A DNA stretch of 5,475 nucleotides from JBBQUP01 sp038212305 (GTDB lineage Bacteria; Bacteroidota; Bacteroidia; Bacteroidales; Marinilabiliaceae). Positions 1-5,475 of this stretch are shown here, one piece after another (position 1 is the first letter of the stretch; each line of letters begins with the position of its first letter). The DNA lies in assembly GCA_038212305.1 (NCBI GenBank), contig JBBQUP010000143.1, positions 1-5,475 of the forward strand, read 5' to 3'. The notes beneath the pieces were generated by a model. It saw nothing but the letters and a program-made list of their open reading frames with translations, did no database searches and was not told where the DNA came from. The position numbers and the translations under genes are program-made.

Positions 1-1
1 A

Positions 2-411
2 TTTCACCAATCAGCTATCATTCGAATATATTTGACTAAAGACCAAAGCTTAAGGCGGCGCAAGAGCTAATGGAAGTGGTTGATTTAATGAAACAAACAG
101 ACAAAGAGTCGTTTGTCGGAGCGTTATCTTTATGGTTTGAAAAGTGGGAGTTTTTTTTGAATGAGAGGACGGTTAATCCTTTAACAAACAAGTCCTTTTA
201 TACACACAAAAGGCTAAGAAGTGCTTGCCGTAGTTTGAAAAACAACCTACCCTGGCTATTTGCTTGGTATAATTGCTATGAGCTTAAAATACCCAATACA
301 ACTAACGCAATTGATGGACATTTTGCAGATTTGAAGAACAAGTTGAGAAACCACAATGGGTTGTCCTTGAAAAGAAAGATGAAGTTTATTGATGGGTTTT
401 TGAAACCGTAG
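2..411 (+). pseudogene. IS256-like (MULE-type) transposase, C-terminal remnant with frameshift
   Basis: This is the C-terminal part of a DDE transposase, the enzyme that cuts and joins insertion sequence ends. The intact stretch from about position 41 to the stop at 409-411 ends in TTNAIDGHFADLKNKLRNH followed by a basic tail. That resembles the C-terminus of the Bacteroidota transposases usually annotated as the IS256 variant with a Zn-binding domain (family recognised from memory, not by search). The YTHKRLRSA and NNLPWLF stretches fit the same family. Upstream, frame 2 (positions 2-40) reads FHQSAIIRIYLTK and then the protein continues in frame 1 as RPKLKAAQELM. The join is natural if one A is missing from the AAA at 38-40, where frame 1 itself has a TAA stop at 37-39. 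The ATG at 70 is therefore an internal methionine, not a start. The N-terminal part lies outside the window. An aspartate (313-315) stands where IS256 proteins normally carry the catalytic glutamate. Confidence 0.8.
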
Positions 412-424
412 GATTCTCTAAATA

Positions 425-456
425 TCAATGGATTGCTACTAGACACAATCCATTGA
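425..456. repeat. 11-bp perfect inverted repeat after the transposase stop
   Basis: TCAATGGATTG (425-435) and CAATCCATTGA (446-456) are perfect reverse complements separated by a 10-base loop. The repeat begins 13 bases after the transposase stop. It could form a hairpin that ends the transposase transcript or protects its 3' end, although the stem is only about 36% GC and the T run after it (ATTTTTG) starts several bases away. It could also be part of the right end of the insertion sequence. The element boundary cannot be fixed because the left end and any target-site duplication are outside the window. Confidence 0.5.
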
Positions 457-922
457 GTGAAATTTTTGTCGAACCTCTGTATTATCCCTGATAGGTTGCT
501 CCCCAGCAGAGCCTACTTCCTTTTATACAGATTCTCAAAGTTCCTAAAAAAAACATTGTAATCTCAAATCAACTGAAAATAAATATCATTAAAAATGTCC
601 ATTAGAGAACAACGTCTAAAAAAACCATTCATTTTGTCCATTATACCTAAATTCATGAAATTCCAAGTAATTAAATTGGCCTTTAACTATTTGGAATTAT
701 TTAATTTTGTAATTTGCAGCTTCGAAAGTATGTTGTTAACATGTGCTTTCTGCTTTTAATTCTAGCCAATAGGTTGGTGAAGTTTAGTTTCGACTGCGTT
801 AATTAGGAAAATTTATGTTATTACCCGAAATGGGTATTTCATTATTGAGCTCCAGTTTAATTCATTAGAGACAGGTTCTGTCGAATATCCAAGCAATAAT
901 TTTTTGAGTTATTATTAAGTAA
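457..922. other. AT-rich stretch with no supported gene
   Basis: No reading frame of convincing length or composition is present on either strand. The first part probably includes the right end of the insertion sequence, and its limit is not visible. Runs of 8 and 7 A residues occur at 546-553 and 618-624, each followed by CATT or CCATT, and a 9-base direct repeat TGTCCATTA occurs at 596-604 and 635-643; these may be chance. A perfect match to the Bacteroidota -7 consensus TAnnTTTG lies at 702-709, but no TTTG element sits at the expected distance upstream, so no promoter is called. Confidence 0.5.
724..750. repeat. Imperfect hairpin in the spacer
   Basis: GAAAG (724-728) pairs with CTTTC (746-750), and ATGTT (730-734) pairs with AACAT (738-742) around a GTT loop. 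One unpaired base sits on the left and three on the right. The stem totals 10 bp and is followed by TGCTTTTAATT, a weakly T-rich tail. It could be a weak terminator or a transcription-factor site, but structures of this size arise by chance in AT-rich DNA. Confidence 0.3.
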
Positions 923-1105
923 ATGAAAAGTTTATTACTGTTATTTATTTCTTTATTACCCACATGGGGTATCGCACAATCAATTCGAATTGGTGAATTA
1001 AATATTGAGATAGGTGGAAAAGACCAAGATTTTGCCAGAGAAGCAAAAGTTAAGTTAATAGCACCAGATATTAGTGAACATGAAATATCTTTGGTACCCA
1101 GGTGA
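923..1105 (+). pseudogene. 5' stub of an exported protein gene, probably frameshifted
   Basis: The frame encodes 60 residues. Residues 1-19 form a clear Sec signal peptide: a lysine at position 2, the hydrophobic stretch LLLLFISLLPTW, and likely cleavage after GIAQ or GIA. The mature part is about 40 polar residues containing IRIGELNIEIGGKDQDFARE, then ends at TGA 1103-1105. The sequence after the stop suggests decay. Shifting frame at about 1091-1094 continues the protein as WYPGELVSKSKIKF (1092-1133) before TAA at 1134-1136, and after that stop the same frame reads KINVPVSGVIRIE (1146-1184) before TAG at 1185. This fits a larger exported protein broken by a one-base deletion and later stops, with the rest lost. 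I do not recognise the family. Its place just before two exported glycosidases makes a carbohydrate-related role plausible but unproven. A genuine short exported peptide is the alternative. No Shine-Dalgarno sequence precedes the ATG. Confidence 0.55.
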
Positions 1106-1221
1106 ATTGGTGAGTAAAAGTAAGATCAAATTTTAATATATAGTAAAAATTAATGTGCCAGTTTCTGGAGTCATCAGGATTGAATAGTACGAAGTAACCT
1201 TATTATAAATAATTGTTAGAT

Positions 1222-3849
1222 ATGAAATCAAAAATCAAAAACATTGTTAGCTGGAAATTATTAATTCTTTCAGCTGTATTAATTTTTTCTTGCTCTCAGA
1301 AAAGAGCATACCAATATGCATTTCTAGATCCATCATTGTCATTTGAGACAAGAGCGGATAGTTTAGTGGCCTTATTAAATATAGATGAAAAAATTGAGCA
1401 AATGACCAACAACGCTCCTGCTATTGATCGTTTAGGAATACCTGCTTATAATTGGTGGAACGAGACATTGCATGGCGTGGCACGAAGTCCTTACAATGTG
1501 ACGTCATATCCACAAGCCATTGGTATGGCTGCAACCTGGGATACCGAATCGCTAAATTTAATGGCCGATTATTGTGCTGTTGAGGGACGTGCCATTTACA
1601 ACGATTCTAAACGTCAAGGCAAAACCGGCATTTATTTAGGCTTAACCTATTGGACGCCAAATATTAATATTTTTCGCGACCCACGATGGGGACGTGGACA
1701 AGAAACATACGGGGAAGATCCTTTTTTAACCGGATCATTGGGTAAAGCATTTGTGACCGGATTGGAAGGCAACGATCCCAAATTCTTGAAAGCATCTGCC
1801 TGTGCAAAACATTTTGCCGTTCATAGTGGGCCTGAGTGGAATAGAACCACTTTTGATGCTCGCGTTTCTGATTATGATCTTTGGGATACTTATTTACCGG
1901 CGTTTCGTGATTTAATTGTTGATGCAAAGGTGAGTGGGGTTATGTGTGCCTACAACAGATTCGATGGACAACCTTGCTGCGGGAGTGACCAACTAATGAT
2001 GGATATTTTACGCAAACAGTGGGGGTTTACTGGTTATGTAACTTCTGATTGTGGCGGGATTAGTCATTTTTGGAGAACTCACAAAACACACCCAACTCAA
2101 GAGAGTGCAGCCGCTGATGCAGTATTACATGGTACGGATGTAGAATGTTCAAGTAAACCTACTTATTTAGCTTTGCATAAAGCGTTAGCTGATGGTTTAA
2201 TTACAGAAGAACAAATAGATGTTTCTTTGAAACGTTTGTTTATAATACGCCTTCGTTTAGGGATGTTTGATGCGGATGAGAATGTACCTTTTGCTAAGAT
2301 CGACACCTCTGTTTTAGAGTGCGATGCACATAAAGCTCATGCCCTTAAAATGGCCAGACAATCAATGGTGTTACTCAAAAATGAGAACAATACTTTACCA
2401 CTAAGTAAAACATTGAAAAAGATAGCAATAGTTGGCCCAAATGCCTCCGATGAATCTGTTATGCTAGCTAATTATTATGGTTATCCAACAGAAGTCTCGT
2501 CAGTATTAGAAGGGATTACTAAAAAATTAGGTTCTCAGGTTGAAATTATTTATGAGAAGGGTACTAATATAACTGATAATAAAGTGTTTAAAAGCACGCT
2601 TAATAACGATTGTTTTAATAGTGCGACTACTAAGGGGTTTAAGGCTGAGTATTTCAATAACTCTGAATTTAAAGGCACTCCGATATATACTAATTCGGCA
2701 GAACGAATTAATTTTAAATGGGGCGATGGGGAACAGATTACAGATAGTTTAATTGTAAGGAATATGTCGGTGCGTTATAGTACTGTTTTTACACCTGAAA
2801 CTACCGGTGATGTTACATTTGAACTAAGCGGGGATGATGGTTGTCGTTTGTTCATTGATAGTATAAAATGTTTACAAGTTGATGTTAAGGGTGGATATTA
2901 TACATTTAAAGCAGAAAAAGGCAGACCATATAACTTAGCTCTTGAATATTGGCAAAACAACGATAATGCCGAAGTGAAATTCGACATGGGTTCTTTCGAA
3001 ACAGCTTCTCCTCAGACTATTGCAGCGCGAGTAAAGGATGCCGATGCAATAATATTTGTTGGAGGAATCTCAGCCAAATTGGAAGGTGAAGATATGCCTG
3101 TTGAAATTGAGGGTTTTAAAGGAGGCGATCGCACAAATATTGCTTTACCAAAAGTACAAACCGAATTATTGAAAGCTTTGAGTGCCACTGGAAAACCCGT
3201 TGTTTTTGTAAATATGTCGGGCAGTGCAATCGGATTCGAATGGGAAGCTAATAATATTCCGGCTATTGTTCAAGCATGGTATGCAGGGCAAGCAGGAGGT
3301 GAGGCCATTGCTGATGTGCTATTTGGCGACTATAATCCAGCTGGGCGTTTGCCTGTTACTTTCTATAAAAATGTGAATGACCTTCCCGATTTTGAAGATT
3401 ATAGCATGGCAAATCGCACTTATCGTTATTTTAAAGGTGAACCACTTTATTCCTTTGGTTACGGGTTGAGTTATACTTCTTTTAAATACGATAGTTTAAC
3501 GCTACCTGATACGATTGGTTTAAATTCGGAACTAACGATACAGGTAAATGTTACAAATGTTGGAAGTCGAGATGGGGAAGAGGTACCACAGCTTTATTTG
3601 AGATATGATAATGGCTCACATCAAATGCCAATTCACGTTTTAAAAGGGTTTCGCCGTATCAGTTTAAAATCGGGAGAAACTAAGGCTATTACCTTTGTTT
3701 TGTGTTCCGAGAATTTATTGATGACGGACGAAAATGGGAAACAAGTGCCAATAAGCGGAGCCGTTGACGTTTTTGTAGGAGGCATGCAGCCAACTTCTTC
3801 TGCCGTTTCAATAGGCAAAGTAATAAAACGTACCGTTAACATTCTGTAA
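1222..3849 (+). CDS. GH3 glycosidase, beta-xylosidase type, PA14-containing lipoprotein
   Basis: This 875-residue enzyme should remove beta-xylosyl (possibly alpha-arabinofuranosyl) units from the non-reducing ends of oligosaccharides by a retaining mechanism. Residues 1-24 form a lipoprotein signal ending LIFSC, with Cys24 as the lipid anchor. The N-terminal GH3 barrel (about 45-350) carries NWWNETLHGVA (77-87), typical of the xylosidase/arabinofuranosidase branch, DPRWGRGQETYGEDP (153-167), KHF (196-198), and TSDCGG with Asp276 as the expected nucleophile. The second GH3 domain starts near 380, is interrupted by a PA14 domain (about 473-590), and resumes with LEGEDMPVE, where Glu621 or Glu623 is the likely acid/base. 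A fibronectin-III-like domain (about 757-865) follows SFGYGLSY. Length and domain order are normal for Bacteroidota GH3-PA14 enzymes. The ATG at 1222 is preferred over TTG at 1213 because it starts the signal peptide cleanly. The residues after Cys24 (SQKRAY) lack the acidic cluster of known surface-export signals, so a periplasm-facing anchor is more likely than surface display. Substrate is inferred from family only. Confidence 0.93.
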   Translation: MKSKIKNIVSWKLLILSAVLIFSCSQKRAYQYAFLDPSLSFETRADSLVALLNIDEKIEQMTNNAPAIDRLGIPAYNWWNETLHGVARSPYNVTSYPQAIGMAATWDTESLNLMADYCAVEGRAIYNDSKRQGKTGIYLGLTYWTPNINIFRDPRWGRGQETYGEDPFLTGSLGKAFVTGLEGNDPKFLKASACAKHFAVHSGPEWNRTTFDARVSDYDLWDTYLPAFRDLIVDAKVSGVMCAYNRFDGQPCCGSDQLMMDILRKQWGFTGYVTSDCGGISHFWRTHKTHPTQESAAADAVLHGTDVECSSKPTYLALHKALADGLITEEQIDVSLKRLFIIRLRLGMFDADENVPFAKIDTSVLECDAHKAHALKMARQSMVLLKNENNTLPLSKTLKKIAIVGPNASDESVMLANYYGYPTEVSSVLEGITKKLGSQVEIIYEKGTNITDNKVFKSTLNNDCFNSATTKGFKAEYFNNSEFKGTPIYTNSAERINFKWGDGEQITDSLIVRNMSVRYSTVFTPETTGDVTFELSGDDGCRLFIDSIKCLQVDVKGGYYTFKAEKGRPYNLALEYWQNNDNAEVKFDMGSFETASPQTIAARVKDADAIIFVGGISAKLEGEDMPVEIEGFKGGDRTNIALPKVQTELLKALSATGKPVVFVNMSGSAIGFEWEANNIPAIVQAWYAGQAGGEAIADVLFGDYNPAGRLPVTFYKNVNDLPDFEDYSMANRTYRYFKGEPLYSFGYGLSYTSFKYDSLTLPDTIGLNSELTIQVNVTNVGSRDGEEVPQLYLRYDNGSHQMPIHVLKGFRRISLKSGETKAITFVLCSENLLMTDENGKQVPISGAVDVFVGGMQPTSSAVSIGKVIKRTVNIL

Positions 3850-3881
3850 TTTATCCAGATTCCCTGTTTGCATTACAGAAT
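3841..3881. repeat. 10-bp inverted repeat spanning the GH3 stop codon
   Basis: ATTCTGTAAT (3841-3850), which contains the last two sense codons and the TAA stop, is perfectly complementary to ATTACAGAAT (3872-3881) across a 21-base spacer. In the transcript it could form a hairpin that stabilises or terminates the GH3 message. The stem is AT-rich and has no T run directly after it, so a classical intrinsic terminator is not supported. Confidence 0.4.
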
Positions 3882-4173
3882 TTGATGCTAATACACCCGA
3901 TCAAGAATGATAAGCTGATTATAATAGGGATTTTCCAAATCCTTGTTATAGTCATCTTAATGTAACAGGCTTTTCCATTTGGAGATTCTGGAGAATAAGT
4001 ATTAGATGCATGATGGTGCTATGATTCGTAAATATTAACTCCAAAACCAAATGTTGCGATTTGGAGAGAATATGTAACAGGAAAATAAAACCACAGTCGA
4101 TGAAAATAGGAGTAGTTAAAAAGAGGTAAATTACAGAGGACATTTAGTACAAGTTGAAATAGTTATTGCAAAA

Positions 4174-4226
4174 AGTGACTCAATGGTTAAGTTGATATAT
4201 CAATTAACAAAAACTAGTGAGCCACT
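4174..4226. repeat. Nested inverted repeat, possible hairpin or operator
   Basis: The core at 4186-4208 is a near-perfect palindrome: GTTAA and TTAAC flank the exact 12-bp palindrome TTGATATATCAA (4192-4203), with one extra G at 4191. Outside it, AGTGACTCA (4174-4182) pairs with TGAGCCACT (4218-4226) with a single A:C mismatch. The unpaired parts are 3 bases on the left and 9 on the right. The whole could be a long transcript hairpin, or the core could be a binding site for a dimeric regulator, about 170 bases before the GH2 start. Confidence 0.45.
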
Positions 4227-4290
4227 GAATGTAGGTTTTAAATAATTTTCCAAGCAAAATTTATAAGATTCGAATGTGGCGTTTTGTTTT

Positions 4291-4327
4291 GTTTAATTAA
4301 AATTGTATGATTACAACTTAATTAAAC
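4291..4327. repeat. 37-bp imperfect palindrome upstream of GH2
   Basis: GTTTAATTAA (4291-4300) and TTAATTAAAC (4318-4327) are perfect reverse complements. Inside them TTGTA (4303-4307) pairs with TACAA (4312-4316) around the loop TGAT. Only two bases on the left and one on the right are unpaired, giving 15 bp in all. It lies 47 bases before the GH2 ATG, so it could be an operator overlapping the promoter or a hairpin in the 5' leader of the message. Which of these applies cannot be told from sequence alone. Confidence 0.5.
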
Positions 4328-4374
4328 GTTATGGCATACTTAAATCTAAATTTAATTAGCTAATTTTTTATATA

Positions 4375-5475
4375 ATGAATAGTTTAAAAAGTAAAATTTT
4401 ATTGTTTTTTTTGTTCTCGGGCTTAATTACTTGTATGGCACAAGTAACGCCTCAGATTATTAATATTGAAGGTCGCAACGCCGTCTCGCTTGATGGATTA
4501 TGGAAAACTATTGTAGATCCATTTGAAAATGGGTATTACGACTATCGCCGAGAGCCTTTTGCCGATGGTGCTGGTTATAGTACCGATAAGGATAATGTAG
4601 ATAAAACAGTTTTACAGGAGTGGAATTTCTCAACCGATAAAACCTTGTATGTACCTGGCGATTGGAATACCCAACGACCAGAACTTTATTATTATGAAGG
4701 AACAGTTTGGTACAGAAAGAGATTTCAATATCAACCCAAAAATGACAAACGGGTTTTTATCTATTTTGGAGCAATAAACTATGAAGCCATCGTGTTTTTT
4801 AATGGAAAAACGTTAGGTAAGCACATCGGTGGTTTTACTCCGTTTAGTTTTGAAGTCACTGGCTTAATCAAAGAAGGTGAAAATTCTATTGTAGTTAAAG
4901 TCGATAATAAAAGGAAATTAGATGCTGTTCCAACAATTAACTCCGACTGGTGGAACTATGGCGGAATTACTCGCCAAGTATCTTTAATAGAAACGCCTTC
5001 AACTTTTGTTCGCGATTATTATGTGCAGCTCAAGAAAGGTGACAGAAATACAATTTCTGGATGGGTTCAGTTAGATGGCAACCAAAATGGAAAAAGTGTA
5101 AAAGTTGAAATCCCTGAATTGAAAATTACAAAACAGCTAGTTCCCAATGCCCAAGGGTACGCCTCTTTCGAAGTTAAAACTAAACCTGTTTATTGGAGTC
5201 CCGAAAATCCAAAGCTTTATCAAGTTAACATTACAACGGCTGATGAGGTTATCGCCGACAAGGTAGGCTTTCGTACAATTGAAACGGATGGTACTAAGTT
5301 GTTGTTGAATGGAAAGCAGATTTTTTGTCGTGGGGTATGTATTCACGAAGAAGCCGCTTTTAGTAATAGACGAGCTGCCACAGCCGAAGAAGATATTACC
5401 TTGTTGCAATGGGCCAAAGATATGGGTTGTAACTATGTGAGATTAGCACATTATCCCCACAACGAACAAATGGTT
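4375..5475 (+). CDS. GH2 glycosidase (beta-galactosidase/beta-glucuronidase-like), 3' partial
   Basis: The frame stays open from ATG 4375 to the window end, giving 367 residues. GH2 enzymes remove beta-linked galactose, glucuronic acid, mannose or related sugars from chain ends by a retaining mechanism. Residues 1-22 form a signal peptide, most likely cleaved CMA|Q; a lipoprotein reading at LITC (Cys20) is possible but Thr before Cys is unusual. The N-terminal sugar-binding jelly roll (about 35-205) includes PGDWN (94-98), YEGTVWYRKRF (107-117), FFNGKTLGKHIGGFTPF (141-157) and DWWNYGGITRQV (191-202). An immunoglobulin-like domain follows (about 206-298). The catalytic barrel begins with GFRTIE (298-303), LLNGKQIFCRGVCIHEE (310-326) and VRLAHYPHNEQM (355-366). 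The acid/base and nucleophile glutamates lie beyond the window, so activity and exact specificity cannot be judged. The start is supported by the signal peptide and the stop-rich sequence before it; no Shine-Dalgarno is visible. It probably works with the GH3 enzyme on the same glycan. Confidence 0.93.
   Translation, partial: MNSLKSKILLFFLFSGLITCMAQVTPQIINIEGRNAVSLDGLWKTIVDPFENGYYDYRREPFADGAGYSTDKDNVDKTVLQEWNFSTDKTLYVPGDWNTQRPELYYYEGTVWYRKRFQYQPKNDKRVFIYFGAINYEAIVFFNGKTLGKHIGGFTPFSFEVTGLIKEGENSIVVKVDNKRKLDAVPTINSDWWNYGGITRQVSLIETPSTFVRDYYVQLKKGDRNTISGWVQLDGNQNGKSVKVEIPELKITKQLVPNAQGYASFEVKTKPVYWSPENPKLYQVNITTADEVIADKVGFRTIETDGTKLLLNGKQIFCRGVCIHEEAAFSNRRAATAEEDITLLQWAKDMGCNYVRLAHYPHNEQMV

Larger units (their letters stand above)
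3850..4374. other. Long intergenic spacer between GH3 and GH2 with palindromes
   Basis: These 525 bases hold no supported gene. All forward frames are interrupted, and the 63-codon frame on the minus strand (3952-4143) has low-complexity hydrophobic content without family character. The spacer contains the second arm of the repeat at the GH3 stop, a small possible stem at 4039-4066 (CTCCAAA with TTTGGAG), and two larger palindromic structures listed separately. Its length argues against tight co-transcription of GH3 and GH2. No complete TTTG/TAnnTTTG promoter pair was found. Confidence 0.55.

Noticed and set aside
596..643. Nine-base direct repeat TGTCCATTA spaced 39 bases apart
   Set aside because: Only two copies, with divergent flanks; insufficient for an array or operator call.
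981..992. Perfect 12-bp palindrome CAATTCGAATTG
   Set aside because: It lies within the coding part of the exported-protein stub, has no extended arms, and can occur by chance in AT-rich sequence.
1213..1221. Upstream TTG start for the GH3 gene adding three residues
   Set aside because: The ATG at 1222 directly begins a standard lipoprotein signal peptide, and no ribosome-binding sequence favours the TTG.
1664..1927. 87-codon open frame on the minus strand
   Set aside because: It lies wholly inside the well-supported GH3 gene on the other strand, and its product has no family character.
3633..3842. 69-codon open frame on the minus strand
   Set aside because: It is antisense to the conserved fibronectin-III-like end of GH3, with no recognisable product.
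3962..4080. Short direct repeats TGTAACAGG and ATTTGGAGA, two copies each
   Set aside because: The two words occur in opposite order in the two places, so this is not a duplicated unit and is compatible with chance.
3952..4143. 63-codon open frame on the minus strand in the spacer
   Set aside because: The translation is low-complexity and rich in Leu/Ile, as expected from AT-rich non-coding DNA, with no preceding regulatory signal.
4331..4363. Ten-residue leader ORF (MAYLNLNLIS) between the palindrome and GH2
   Set aside because: No ribosome-binding site and no repeated regulatory codons; a frame this short is expected by chance.
4361..4368. TAATTTTT resembling the Bacteroidota -7 element
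   Set aside because: It misses the final G and lies only six bases before the ATG, too close for a normal leader.
5137..5409. 90-codon open frame on the minus strand
   Set aside because: It is antisense to the GH2 barrel start, whose forward frame has clear family motifs.

Overview
The window looks like Bacteroidota DNA. It is AT-rich, no clear Shine-Dalgarno sequence precedes any start codon, and it carries a lipoprotein-type GH3 enzyme next to an exported GH2 enzyme, a pairing common in the polysaccharide-degradation loci of that phylum. The assignment rests on protein style and genome habit; no rRNA or other phylogenetic marker is present.

Layout: (1) Positions 1-411 hold the C-terminal end of an IS256-like (MULE-type) transposase, cut by the window edge and broken by an apparent one-base deletion near 38-41. 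An 11-bp inverted repeat follows its stop codon. (2) Positions 457-922 contain no convincing gene, only a weak hairpin. (3) Positions 923-1105 encode a signal peptide plus about 40 residues of an unrecognised exported protein. It appears to be a decayed 5' gene end, because a different frame continues plausibly past the stop. (4) Positions 1222-3849 encode a complete GH3 glycosidase of the beta-xylosidase type, with an inserted PA14 domain and a lipoprotein signal peptide. Its stop codon lies inside a 10-bp inverted repeat. (5) Positions 3850-4374 are non-coding but contain two sizeable imperfect palindromes. (6) Positions 4375-5475 hold the first 367 codons of an exported GH2 glycosidase that runs off the window before its catalytic glutamates.

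The two glycosidases share an orientation and both act outside the cytoplasm. Together they fit the trimming of oligosaccharides from a plant- or algal-type polysaccharide: GH3 would remove beta-xylosyl or alpha-arabinosyl ends, and GH2 beta-galactosyl, beta-glucuronosyl or related ends. No SusC/SusD pair, regulator or transporter is visible, so calling this a polysaccharide utilisation locus is inference. The 525-bp gap and its palindromes suggest that GH2 has its own promoter. The broken transposase and gene stub upstream point to past rearrangement at the left border. I see no clearly novel biological system; the most interesting items are the gene stub and the palindromes before GH2.
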